A stretch of 64,000 bases of DNA from Stappia sp. (GTDB taxonomy: Bacteria; Pseudomonadota; Alphaproteobacteria; Rhizobiales; Stappiaceae). Shown piece by piece: positions 16,598 through 25,146 of the stretch (position 1 is the stretch's first letter; every line of letters starts with the position of its first letter). The translations under genes were made by a program, and so were the position numbers. The DNA lies in assembly GCF_040110915.1 (NCBI RefSeq), contig NZ_CP157793.1, positions 694,939 to 758,938 of the forward strand. Direction: 5' to 3'. The notes under the pieces were generated by a model. That model made no database searches. It saw only the letters and a program-made list of their open reading frames with translations, and had not been told where the DNA came from.

Positions 16598-17151
16598 TGG
16601 CGGGCCGGATGTCGTCGCCCTGGCTGCGCTGGGGCCTTGTCGCGGTGCTGCAACTGGCGCTGATCGCGATGCCGCTCGCCGAGCGCTGGTCGGTGCATCT
16701 GACCGGCACCGAGGTGACGCTGGCGCTGCGCCCGGTCGACCCGCGCGACTTGCTGCGCGGCGATTACGTGATCCTCAATCCGGAAATCGAGCGCCTGTCG
16801 CGCGCGGATCTCGGCGACACCATGCCGGGTCTCTCCGAAGGCGATCGCGTCTGGACGGTGGTCGCGCCCGACGAAGACGGCGTCTGGCGGGCGGACGCGG
16901 TCCTGACCATGCCGCCAGAGGACGGGCGCGTGGCGCTGGCCGGACGGGTGTCCGGCCTCTCCGGCGCCGATATCGTGCGGGTCGACTACGGGCTCAACGC
17001 GTTCTTCGTGCCGCAGGGCAAGGGCAAGGCGATCGAGGCCATGCCGCGCGAGGATGTGCGTCTGGTGGTCGCGGTGACGGCAGACGGCCGGTCCTCGGCG
17101 CTGCGGCTGATGGCCGATGGCGTGGTGCTGCTGCGCGAAACGGCCTTTTGA
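16597..17151 (+). CDS. GDYXXLXY family membrane-associated protein
   Basis: 184 residues. One N-terminal membrane helix (WGLVAVLQLALIAMPLAERW), then the name-giving region PVDPRDLLRGDYVILNPEI and a beta-rich domain ending near LLRETAF. The function is unknown. Start and stop of the upstream DUF2157 gene share one base, with AGGGGGAGGG as ribosome site, indicating translational coupling. It converges on uup, 31 bases away. Confidence 0.88.
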   Translation: MAGRMSSPWLRWGLVAVLQLALIAMPLAERWSVHLTGTEVTLALRPVDPRDLLRGDYVILNPEIERLSRADLGDTMPGLSEGDRVWTVVAPDEDGVWRADAVLTMPPEDGRVALAGRVSGLSGADIVRVDYGLNAFFVPQGKGKAIEAMPREDVRLVVAVTADGRSSALRLMADGVVLLRETAF

Positions 17152-17182
17152 GGGCATGTTGCCGTGACGGCCGGGGGCGGGG

Positions 17183-19006
17183 TCAGTCCGCCGCGTCCTC
17201 CTCGGCCAGCAGTTCCAGCTCCAGCCAGGTTTCCTCGGCGGTGGCAAGCTGGGCCTGCAGGTCGGTGAGCCGGGTCATCAGCGTGTCGAAGCGCTTCGGA
17301 TCCTTCGAAAAGAGATCCGGGTCCTCCAGCTCGCCCTGCAGCGTCTCGATCTTCGCCGTCAGCGCGTCGATCTCCTTCGGCAGCGTCTTCAGCTGGTGCT
17401 GCTGGGAGAAGGTGAGGCGCGAGGTCTTCTTCGGCTTCGCCGGCGCCTTTTGCGGCTCCGCGCTCGTCTTGGCCTTCGCCTTTGCAGCCGTCGCCTTGCT
17501 GGCGCGCGCGGCAACGCCCGCGCCGCGCTGGGCGATCATGTCGGAATAGCCGCCGGCGTATTCGCGCCACAGGCCGTTGCCTTCGGCGAAGACGACCGAC
17601 GTCGCGACGCGGTCGAGAAAGTCGCGGTCATGGCTGACCACGAGCACGGTGCCGGGATAGTCGGCGAGCATTTCCTGCAGGAGGTCGAGCGTTTCCAGAT
17701 CCAGATCGTTGGTCGGCTCGTCGAGCACCAGGAGGTTCGAGGGGCGCGCGAGCGCCCGCGCCAGCATCAGCCGGCCCCGTTCGCCGCCCGACAGCGCGCC
17801 GACGGGCGTGCGCGCCTGTTCGGGCGCGAACAGGAAGTCCTTCATGTAGGAGACGACATGGCGCGGGCCCGACGACAGCATCACCTGATCGCCACCGCCG
17901 CCGGTCAGCACCTCCGACACGGTGTCGTCGTCCTTCAGGCTTTCGCGCGCCTGATCCATGGTGACCATCTCCAGCGCCGAGCCGAGCGTCACCGTGCCCG
18001 TGTCGGGCGCCAACTCGCCGGTCAGCAGCTTGAGCAGCGTGGTCTTGCCCGCGCCGTTCGCGCCCACGAGCCCGATCCGGTCGCCGCGCAGGATGCGGAT
18101 GGAGAAGTCGTTCACCACCGCTCCGGCGCCGAAATCCTTGGAGATGTCCTTTGCCTCGATGACCCGCTTGCCGGAGACCTCCGCCTCGCCGACCGTCAGC
18201 TTGACGCTGCCCTGGGGGCCGCGATGCGCTGTCTTCTGGGCGCGCAGGTCCGCAAGCTCGCGCACGCGACGCATGTTGCGCTTGCGCCGGGCGGTGACGC
18301 CATAGGTCATCCAGTGTTCCTCGCGCTTGATCTTCTGCGCGAGTTTCTGCTGGTCGCGTTCCTCCTGCTCGTAGACCTCGTCGCGCCAGGCCTCGAAATG
18401 GGCGAAGCCCTTGTCGAGCCGGCGCGCCATCCCCCGGTCGATCCACACGGTGGCGCGGGTGAGATCGGCGAGAAACCGCCGGTCGTGGCTGATGAGAACC
18501 AGCGCCGACTTCATACCGGAAAGCTCCCCTTCGAGCCATTCGATGGCCGGCAGGTCGAGGTGGTTCGTCGGTTCGTCGAGCAGCAGGATGTCGGGTTCGG
18601 GCGCCAGCGTGCGGGCGAGCGCGGCGCGCCGCTTCTCGCCGCCGGACAGCGTTGTCGGGTCCTCCGTGCCGGTGAGACCCAGCACCTCCAGCAGATATTG
18701 CGCGCGATAGGGATCGTCGCCCGGCGCCAGCCCGCCGCTGGCATAGTCGAGCACGCTCTTGCTGGCCGACAGGTCCGGTTCCTGCGGCAGGTAGCGGATG
18801 GTGCGGCCTGGCTGCACGAAGCGCTCGCCCGCGTCGGCCTCGATCAGCCCGGCCGCGATCTTGAGCAGCGTCGACTTGCCCGAGCCGTTGCGGCCGACGA
18901 GACCGATCCGGTCGCCTTCGCCGACTTGCAGTTCGGCCGAGGTGAGCAGCGGCGTGCCGCCGAAGGTCAGCGCGATGTCGCGCAGGTGCAAAAGGGGAGG
19001 AGCCAT
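17183..19006 (-). CDS. uup: ABC-F ATPase Uup
   Basis: 607 residues, two fused ATPase domains and no membrane segments. Walker A motifs are GRNGSGKS and GANGAGKT; signature motifs are LSGGEKRR and LSGGERGR; the Walker B region reads ILLLDEPTNHLDL and LLVLDEPTNDLDL. The C-terminal coiled coil (roughly residues 530-607, QQHQLKTLPKEIDALTAKIE onward) identifies Uup rather than EttA. Uup acts on ribosomes or branched DNA and limits transposon precise excision. ATG 19006 begins MAPPLLHL; no strong ribosome site is visible. Confidence 0.93.
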   Translation of the reverse strand: MAPPLLHLRDIALTFGGTPLLTSAELQVGEGDRIGLVGRNGSGKSTLLKIAAGLIEADAGERFVQPGRTIRYLPQEPDLSASKSVLDYASGGLAPGDDPYRAQYLLEVLGLTGTEDPTTLSGGEKRRAALARTLAPEPDILLLDEPTNHLDLPAIEWLEGELSGMKSALVLISHDRRFLADLTRATVWIDRGMARRLDKGFAHFEAWRDEVYEQEERDQQKLAQKIKREEHWMTYGVTARRKRNMRRVRELADLRAQKTAHRGPQGSVKLTVGEAEVSGKRVIEAKDISKDFGAGAVVNDFSIRILRGDRIGLVGANGAGKTTLLKLLTGELAPDTGTVTLGSALEMVTMDQARESLKDDDTVSEVLTGGGGDQVMLSSGPRHVVSYMKDFLFAPEQARTPVGALSGGERGRLMLARALARPSNLLVLDEPTNDLDLETLDLLQEMLADYPGTVLVVSHDRDFLDRVATSVVFAEGNGLWREYAGGYSDMIAQRGAGVAARASKATAAKAKAKTSAEPQKAPAKPKKTSRLTFSQQHQLKTLPKEIDALTAKIETLQGELEDPDLFSKDPKRFDTLMTRLTDLQAQLATAEETWLELELLAEEDAAD

Positions 19007-19081
19007 GGGCGAGAGGTGTACCGCAAATGGCCGCGCCGTCAATCGGCGATCGTCGCGGCCGGATCGTGCGGGTGCGACGGC

Positions 19082-19801
19082 TCAGGACAGCGCGTCGGCC
19101 TCGTCGAGAAGCCGGTGGGTGATCCCCATCAGCGCCCGCATCTCGCTGCGGGCGGCGTCCGGGTCGCGCGCCTCGATGGCGGCCAGCACGCGGCCGTGCT
19201 GGTCGAGCGCGATCGGGTCGCTGACCCGCGGGTCGGAGGTGATGGTGATCGAGGCGCGCAGCGCGCTCTCGATGCAGGCGCCGAGCCCGGACAGCATGGC
19301 GTTGCGGGTGGCGGCGAGGATCAGCCGATGGAAGCGCACGTCCGCGTCCAGCGTTTCGCGGGTGCGCTTTCCGTCGGCCACGCCCATGCCGTCGAGCGCG
19401 GCGCGCATCTCGGCGATTTCCGCGTCGCTCGCATGGGTCGCGGCAAGGGCGGCGGCTTCCGGCTCCACCATCTCGCGGATGCCGACGAGCTCCGACAGAA
19501 TCTGTGCCTGCGGCACGACCTTCTGTCGCCAGGCGAGCATCTGGCTGTCCAGATAGTTCCAGTCGACCTCGGGACGCACGCTGGTGCCATGCTTGGGGCG
19601 CGAGGAGATCAGCCCCTTGCCGACGAGGATCTGCAGGGCCTCGCGCAGGCAGGTGCGGCTGACGCCGAGCGTGTTCAGCAGGTCCGCTTCCGTCGGCAGC
19701 GTGGTGCCGGAGGGATAGGTCCCGTCGAGAATGCGCAGGGCGAGGGTCTCGGCGACGGCGGACTTGAGGTTGCCGCGAAGGGGAGGGCTTGAGGCCGGCA
19801 T
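19082..19801 (-). CDS. GntR family regulator with FCD domain
   Basis: 239 residues. The N-terminal winged helix (LPTEADLLNTLGVSRTCLREALQILVGKGLI) is followed by an FCD ligand domain (ELVGIREMVEPEAAALAA ... DVRFHRLILAATRN ... DQHGRVLAAIEARDP) with the Asp/His residues that bind metal plus a carboxylate ligand. It is divergent from the L,D-transpeptidase, and malonate genes matA-matB lie 1.1 kb away. In rhizobia the malonate regulator MatR is also a GntR protein, so MatR is a candidate identity; the intervening transpeptidase gene makes this uncertain. Confidence 0.88.
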   Translation of the reverse strand: MPASSPPLRGNLKSAVAETLALRILDGTYPSGTTLPTEADLLNTLGVSRTCLREALQILVGKGLISSRPKHGTSVRPEVDWNYLDSQMLAWRQKVVPQAQILSELVGIREMVEPEAAALAATHASDAEIAEMRAALDGMGVADGKRTRETLDADVRFHRLILAATRNAMLSGLGACIESALRASITITSDPRVSDPIALDQHGRVLAAIEARDPDAARSEMRALMGITHRLLDEADALS

Positions 19802-19833
19802 GATGGGGTCTGGGATCTTCGTTTGCGAGCGTT

Positions 19834-19862
19834 GCGGATACGGGTTGCCTCAAGGCATCCGC
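19834..19862. promoter_or_regulatory. Inverted repeat, possible operator of the GntR regulator
   Basis: TGCC-TCAA-GGCA (19846-19857) inside an outer GCGGA (19834-19838) / TCCGC (19858-19862) pairing, 33 bases upstream of the regulator start codon in the 206-base divergent region. It is not the textbook FadR-type palindrome (TGGTNxACCA), so the assignment is tentative. Confidence 0.3.
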
Positions 19863-20007
19863 CATCGGGCGCGCCAAATCAAGGAAAACACGCTCTTGGG
19901 AGCCTTCCGCGCAGGAATGAAGTCGCCCGCGCGAGCCCTCTCGCACAGGCGCCAAAGATCGGGTACAAGTCGGTCGGTTCGGGGCGTGTGAGGTTCGGGA
20001 GTAACGC

Positions 20008-20748
20008 ATGGCATCGACTGGCCAGACAACGTTTGAGCGAAGCGAGGACGCGGCGACCGCGCGGGGGCGGCTGACGCGGCGCGGCTTTCTGATCGGCGCG
20101 CCGCTGGTGCTTGCCGCCTGTCAGGCCGGTGGCGGCGTGGCCACGGTCGGCCTGCACGACCAGCCGGATCTGCCGGGTGAGGATTTCGACTATGCCGCCG
20201 CCTATGCGGCGACCACCGACTACGATTTCAAGGTGCCGGCGGTTCCCTACAGGAATTTCGACCGCAAGTACTGGCGGCAGGTCGTCGACTACGAGACGCG
20301 GGTCAGCCCCGGGACCATCGTCGTCGATCCCTATTCCAAGTTCCTGTACTGGACGCTGCCGGGCGGCAAGGCGCTGCGCTACGGCATCGGCGTCGGCCGG
20401 GCGGGGTTCGCCTGGAGCGGCGACGCGCAGGTGCGCATGAAGCGGGTCTGGCCGATCTGGCGCCCTCCGCGCGACATGATCGCCCGCAATCCGGCGTTGG
20501 AGAAATACTGGAAGGACGGCTACCCGCGCGGGCCGCAGAACCCGCTCGGCGCCCGCGCCATGGACCTGTGGGAAGGCGCGGTCGACACGCTCTACCGCAT
20601 CCACGGCACGAAACAGCCGTCGAGCATCGGCCGCAATGTCTCCTCCGGCTGCATCCGCATGTGGAATCAGGACATCATGGATCTGTTCCAGCGCGTGCCG
20701 CTGCGCACCAAGGTGAAGGTGCTGGACAAGGCGCCGGAAAGCGCCTGA
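20008..20748 (+). CDS. L,D-transpeptidase, Tat-exported lipoprotein
   Basis: 246 residues. The N-terminus has a twin-arginine motif TRRGFLIG and a lipobox-like LVLAAC, so the protein should be exported folded and lipidated. The YkuD catalytic domain occupies residues about 90-245: the active-site block is IHGTKQPSSIGRNVSSGCIR, with His and catalytic Cys in place. It forms 3-3 cross-links in peptidoglycan or anchors proteins to it. GGGAG precedes ATG 20008. It is divergent from the GntR gene and stands apart from matA, 133 bases downstream. Confidence 0.92.
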   Translation: MASTGQTTFERSEDAATARGRLTRRGFLIGAPLVLAACQAGGGVATVGLHDQPDLPGEDFDYAAAYAATTDYDFKVPAVPYRNFDRKYWRQVVDYETRVSPGTIVVDPYSKFLYWTLPGGKALRYGIGVGRAGFAWSGDAQVRMKRVWPIWRPPRDMIARNPALEKYWKDGYPRGPQNPLGARAMDLWEGAVDTLYRIHGTKQPSSIGRNVSSGCIRMWNQDIMDLFQRVPLRTKVKVLDKAPESA

Positions 20749-20881
20749 CCCCCCGATCCCGCAGAGCCGGGCAGTGGCGGCGTCCGGTCGCCGCGCCCGG
20801 CTCCGGTCTCACCCCCGCGCCGCGAGGCCCTGTCCGCGTCGCGGGATGCGCACCCGCTCCGCTTGTCACAGGATCCTTGCA

Positions 20882-22261
20882 ATGAACCGCTCAAGTTTCT
20901 TCAACGATCTTCTGTCCTCGATCGCCGAGCAGGGCCGGCATCTGCTGGATCTCAGGCGCGAGCGGGCGCCGAACGGGCGGGCGCTGGGCGATCTGTGCGA
21001 GGCGCTTCTGTCGGGGCGCGGCGAGGCCTCGGGCGTGGCGCTGGCGCGCGACGTGCTGACGAGCTACGCGGCGCTGCCGGAGGAGGAACGCGCGGCCTTC
21101 TTCGAGGAGTTGCGCGGGCGTTTCGGCGCCGACCGCGACAAGGTGCGCGCGGCCGCCGAGGCCGTGCTGGAAGACCCCGAGGACGAAACCCGGCTCAAGC
21201 AATTGCACGAGGTCAGCGAGCCGCGCCGCCAGGAGCTGATCCGCCGGCTCAATCTGGCGCCCGGCGGAACCTCGGCGCTCGTCGCCATGCGCAAGGATCT
21301 CCTCGCCTGCCTGCGCGACCGGCCCGACCTCAAGGTGGTGGACCGCGACTTCGAACATCTCTTCGCCTCCTGGTTCAATCGCGGCTTTCTGGTCATGCAG
21401 CGGATCGACTGGTCGACGCCGGCGGTGATCCTGGAGCGGATCATCCGCTATGAGGCGGTGCACGAGATCCGCGACTGGAACGACCTGCGCCGGCGCATCG
21501 ACCTGCCCGACCGCCGGCTCTATGCGTTCTTCCATCCCGCGCTGGTGGACGATCCGGTGATCTTCGTCGAGGTGGCGCTGACCCGCGCGCTGGCCGAGGG
21601 CATCCCGCCGATCCTGGCCGAGGAGCGCGTGGAACTCGCCGAGCGCGAGGCGACGACAGCGGTGTTTTACTCCATCTCCAACTGCCAGATGGGCTTGCGC
21701 GGCATTTCCTTCGGCAACTTCCTGATCAAGCAGGTGGTGGAGGAATTGCGCCGCGACCTGCCGAACCTGAAGACCTTCGTCACCCTGTCGCCGCTGCCGG
21801 GCTTCCGGCCCTGGCTGGAGGCGGCACTCGCGGCCGGCGACGAGACCGTGCTCGGCGCGCTGACCGACGAGCGGCGCGCGATGTTGAACGAGATGGCCGG
21901 GAGCGGCGCGAGCGATCAGGCGCCGGACGAGGATCTCAAGGAGCCGCTGCGCGCGCTTTGCGCCCATTACCTGATGCGCGAGAAGAAGGCCGCCCGGCGT
22001 CCGCTCGATCCCGTCGCCCGCTTTCACCTGGGCAACGGCGCGCGGCTGGAGCGCATCAACTGGAACGCCGATCCCTCGCCCAACGGGCGCCGCCAGTCCT
22101 ATGGGCTGATGGTCAACTACCTCTACGATCTCGGCGACATCGAGAAGAACCACGAGGCCTTCGCCGCAAGCGGCGCGGTCGCCGCGGCGAGCGCCGTCAC
22201 GCGGCTGCTGAAGGCCGTGCCCGAACCCAAGACCAAACCCGTTTCGGATGCCGTTGCATGA
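20882..22261 (+). CDS. matA: Malonyl-CoA decarboxylase
   Basis: 459 residues. An N-terminal helical domain (ending near VSEPRRQELIRRLN) is followed by the acetyltransferase-like catalytic domain with FFHPALVDDPVIFVEVAL, TTAVFYSISNCQMGLRGISFG and FVTLSPLPGFRPWL, hallmark blocks of malonyl-CoA decarboxylase; the conserved HxxNGA region reads FHLGNGARLERINW. It converts malonyl-CoA to acetyl-CoA and CO2. The stop overlaps the matB start by four bases (ATGA), so the two are translationally coupled. The upstream ribosome site is weak (AGGAT). Confidence 0.95.
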   Translation: MNRSSFFNDLLSSIAEQGRHLLDLRRERAPNGRALGDLCEALLSGRGEASGVALARDVLTSYAALPEEERAAFFEELRGRFGADRDKVRAAAEAVLEDPEDETRLKQLHEVSEPRRQELIRRLNLAPGGTSALVAMRKDLLACLRDRPDLKVVDRDFEHLFASWFNRGFLVMQRIDWSTPAVILERIIRYEAVHEIRDWNDLRRRIDLPDRRLYAFFHPALVDDPVIFVEVALTRALAEGIPPILAEERVELAEREATTAVFYSISNCQMGLRGISFGNFLIKQVVEELRRDLPNLKTFVTLSPLPGFRPWLEAALAAGDETVLGALTDERRAMLNEMAGSGASDQAPDEDLKEPLRALCAHYLMREKKAARRPLDPVARFHLGNGARLERINWNADPSPNGRRQSYGLMVNYLYDLGDIEKNHEAFAASGAVAAASAVTRLLKAVPEPKTKPVSDAVA

Positions 22262-23781
22262 GTGCCGACAACCACCTGTTTTCCCAGATCCGGTCCGCCA
22301 TCCGCGACGAGGCGGCCGCCTTTCTCCAGACGCCGGAGGGCGAAACGCTGAGCTATGGCGACATGATCGCCCGCTCCGCCGCCCATGCCAACACGCTGGT
22401 CGGGCTCGGCGTGAAGCCGGGCGACCGCGTCGCGGTGCAGGTGGAGAAATCGGCCGAGGCCCTGATGCTCTATCTTGGGACGGTGCGCGCGGGCGCGGTG
22501 TTCCTGCCGCTCAACTCCGCCTACACGCCGGCCGAGGTCGATTACTTCCTGGGCGATGCCGAACCCGCCCTGCTTGTCTGCGATCCCGCCTCCGTCGCGG
22601 CGCTTGAGCCGATCGCGGCGAAGACCGGCGCGCGGGTCGCGACGCTCGACGCGGCCGGGCAGGGCAGCCTCGCCGAGGCGGTCGACGCCGCCGCGACGAT
22701 CTTCGAGGATGTGGCGCGCGGGCCCGACGATCTCGCCGCGATCCTCTACACCTCCGGCACCACCGGGCGCTCCAAGGGCGCGATGCTGAGCCACGAGAAT
22801 CTGGCCTCCAACGCGCGCGTGCTGGTCGACACTTGGCGGTTCACCGCCGACGATGTGCTGCTGCACGCGCTGCCGATCTTCCACACGCACGGGCTCTTCG
22901 TCGCCACCAATGTGACGCTGCTGGCCGGCGGATCGATGCTGTTCCTGCCGAAGTTCGATCTCGACGCGATCCTGCGCCTGTTGCCGAAGGTGAGCGCGAT
23001 GATGGGCGTGCCGACCTTCTACTCCCGCCTTCTGGGGGCGGAGGCTTTCACGCGGGAGCTGGTGGCGCACATGCGACTCTTCGTGTCCGGCTCGGCGCCG
23101 CTCTCGGCGGAAGTGCACAAGGCGTTTTCCGCGCGCACGGGCCACGCGATCCTCGAGCGCTACGGCATGACCGAGACCAACATGAACACCTCCAACCCCT
23201 ATGACGGCGACCGGCGCCCCGGCACCGTCGGTTTTCCGCTGCCGGGGGTGGCGTTGCGCATCGCCGACGCGGAGACGGGCGAGATCCTGCCTCACGGCGA
23301 GGTCGGCGTCATCGAGGTGCGCGGGCCCAACGTCTTCCAGGGCTACTGGCGCATGCCGGAAAAGACCGCGGCGGAGTTTCGCGCCGACGGCTTCTTCATC
23401 ACCGGCGACATGGGCCGCATCGACGAGCGCGGCTATGTGTCAATCGTGGGCCGGGCGAAGGACCTGATCATCACGGGCGGATTCAACGTCTATCCGGCCG
23501 AGGTGGAGGCCGCCATCGACGAGATCGAGGGCGTCGCGGAAAGCGCCGTCATCGGCGTGCCGCATGCCGATTTCGGGGAAGGGGTCGTGGCCGTCGTCGC
23601 CCCGCACAAGGGCGTGACGCTGGAGCCTGAGGGGATTACCGCTCCGCTGGCCGACACGCTGGCGAAGTTCAAGCAGCCGAAACAGGTCTTCGTGCTTCCC
23701 GAGCTGCCGCGCAACACCATGGGCAAGATCCAGAAAACGGTGCTGCGCGAGCAGTTCAAGGACGCCTTCACCTCTTCCTGA
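22258..23781 (+). CDS. matB: Malonyl-CoA synthetase
   Basis: 507 residues of the acyl-adenylate-forming superfamily. Motifs in order: ILYTSGTTGRSKGAMLSHEN (P-loop, about residue 165), YGMTETNMNTSNPYDGDRRP (A5, about 300), FFITGDMGRIDERGY (A7/A8) and the C-terminal catalytic lysine in MGKIQK. The YGMTETNMNTSNPY form with the following RRPGTVG is characteristic of malonate-specific members. It activates malonate with CoA and ATP; with MatA it turns malonate into acetyl-CoA. No MatC-type transporter is adjacent. Confidence 0.93.
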   Translation: MSADNHLFSQIRSAIRDEAAAFLQTPEGETLSYGDMIARSAAHANTLVGLGVKPGDRVAVQVEKSAEALMLYLGTVRAGAVFLPLNSAYTPAEVDYFLGDAEPALLVCDPASVAALEPIAAKTGARVATLDAAGQGSLAEAVDAAATIFEDVARGPDDLAAILYTSGTTGRSKGAMLSHENLASNARVLVDTWRFTADDVLLHALPIFHTHGLFVATNVTLLAGGSMLFLPKFDLDAILRLLPKVSAMMGVPTFYSRLLGAEAFTRELVAHMRLFVSGSAPLSAEVHKAFSARTGHAILERYGMTETNMNTSNPYDGDRRPGTVGFPLPGVALRIADAETGEILPHGEVGVIEVRGPNVFQGYWRMPEKTAAEFRADGFFITGDMGRIDERGYVSIVGRAKDLIITGGFNVYPAEVEAAIDEIEGVAESAVIGVPHADFGEGVVAVVAPHKGVTLEPEGITAPLADTLAKFKQPKQVFVLPELPRNTMGKIQKTVLREQFKDAFTSS

Positions 23782-23882
23782 GGCGTATCCCGCAACGTTG
23801 CCCGGTTCTGGCCACGCCTCCGCCGACGGTCCGCGGCCGGGGAGCGACAGGCGAGGGGGCGACAGGCGAGGGGTTTGCGCGA

Positions 23883-24497
23883 TCAGAACAGGTTTTCGAC
23901 CGTGGTCAGGCCCATCACCGTCCAGCTTTGCATGCCGCCGCGATAATAGTGGATCTTCTCGGCCGGAAAGCCCTGGCGGACCATGGCCTTGATCGCTTGC
24001 GGGCTCTGTCCGCAGGCCGGCCCGTTGCAGAAGGCGAAGACCTCCAGCGCGCCGGAGCACTCCCACGCTCCTTCCGCGCCCGTGCAGCCGAGTTCGTCGA
24101 GCCGCATCGAAACTTCCGTGTAGGGAATGTGGATCGAGCCCGGGATCGTCGCCTTGGTGCGCCACTCCATCGTGCGCATGTCGACGACGCGGGCGCCCTC
24201 GTCCTGCAGCGCGGCGAGCACCTCCAGCTCGCCGGCCGGACGGACGCCGGGAACCGGCACGATCTCCTGAAGCACGCCGCCGATCAGCTGCGTGTCGTTG
24301 CGATGCCGGGTGATCTCGACCGGGCCGTCTTCGGTTTCGACGGTGACCGACGTCAGGTCGGGGCCGATGGGCAGGGCGTCGTCCGCCGCCGCCGAGAGGG
24401 TGAGGGCACCGCCCAGCACAAGGCCCGGCGCGAGGCTTCGCGCGACTCCGCGCGCGAAGACAAGGGCGAGACGGCTAAGCGGCGAGATCATGCGCAT
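23883..24497 (-). CDS. Exported rhodanese-like protein
   Basis: 204 residues with a Sec signal peptide (SLAPGLVLGGALTLSAAADD). One rhodanese domain: ARVVDMRTMEWRTKATIPGSIHIPY and the catalytic loop CNGPACGQSPQAIKAMVRQG, with the active-site Cys followed by a six-residue loop. The fold ends in YYRGGMQSWTVMGL. It would act in periplasmic sulfur transfer or as a structural rhodanese; an extra Cys pair (CTGAEGAWEC) may form a disulfide. ATG 24497 has GGGAGGAACCGTC upstream, a clear ribosome site. Convergent with matB. Confidence 0.88.
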   Translation of the reverse strand: MRMISPLSRLALVFARGVARSLAPGLVLGGALTLSAAADDALPIGPDLTSVTVETEDGPVEITRHRNDTQLIGGVLQEIVPVPGVRPAGELEVLAALQDEGARVVDMRTMEWRTKATIPGSIHIPYTEVSMRLDELGCTGAEGAWECSGALEVFAFCNGPACGQSPQAIKAMVRQGFPAEKIHYYRGGMQSWTVMGLTTVENLF

Positions 24498-25146
24498 GAC
24501 GGTTCCTCCCGTAAGGGTCGCGTCGCAGGCGCGACCTGTTGTCACATGCATGATTTCGAATATGACGGAGATGCGCAAGCGGGATTTTGCAATCGCCCGT
24601 GTTCGCGCCGGCTGTTCCCGATCCCCGTTCGCCATGGCGCCACCCGGTAGGACGCCGGCGCAGGCACCATGCTGACACGCTTTGCCCCGCGTCGTCCTGG
24701 TTGGCGTGTGGTGGAAAACCGGGATTGGCGCGCCTCGGGGATCCGGCATCCGGACACCGAAGCTCCGGGCCTCCCCGATCCCGCATCTCCGGCGTCGCCT
24801 GCGTGCGGGATGAGGCGGGAACGGTCGCGAGACCGCTCCCACATCCGCGTCAGTCCGGGCAAGTGTCAGCGCGACCCGGAACCGGGGAGCCCTGGAGGCA
24901 GCGGGTCTGGCCCCGGGCCTCCCCGGACTCGGGACGCCGGAAAGGGGACGCCGGACTGCGAACGCCGGACTGGGAACGCCGGACTGGGGACGCGCGACGG
25001 TGCTCCCGCCCCGCAGTTCCCGCTCCGGAACTCCCGCCCCGCAGCTCTGGCCGTGCCGTCGCGCGGGACGACGCGTGGAACCGGTGGGGGCGGCAGGAGC
25101 GCCGCTTCGCCCTCGGTGTCGGACGGTCCGCGACGGACCTTCGCTG
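24498..25146. other. 650-base intergenic region without a convincing gene
   Basis: Between the rhodanese start and the chemoreceptor stop. All frames read low-complexity Arg/Pro/Gly-rich strings. It holds a mildly AT-richer start (24540-24600), which may contain the rhodanese promoter, and then repetitive GC-rich DNA including the tandem array at 24931-25000 and the partial repetition CCGCCCCGCAG around 25010-25040. No RNA gene was recognised. Confidence 0.6.
24931..25000. repeat. Five tandem 13-15 bp units
   Basis: Units at 24931-24944, 24945-24959, 24960-24973, 24974-24987 and a degenerate copy at 24988-25000. The core is G(G/A)ACGCCGGACTGG. The third and fourth copies are identical. This is the third intergenic array of this size class in the window. 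Confidence 0.88.
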
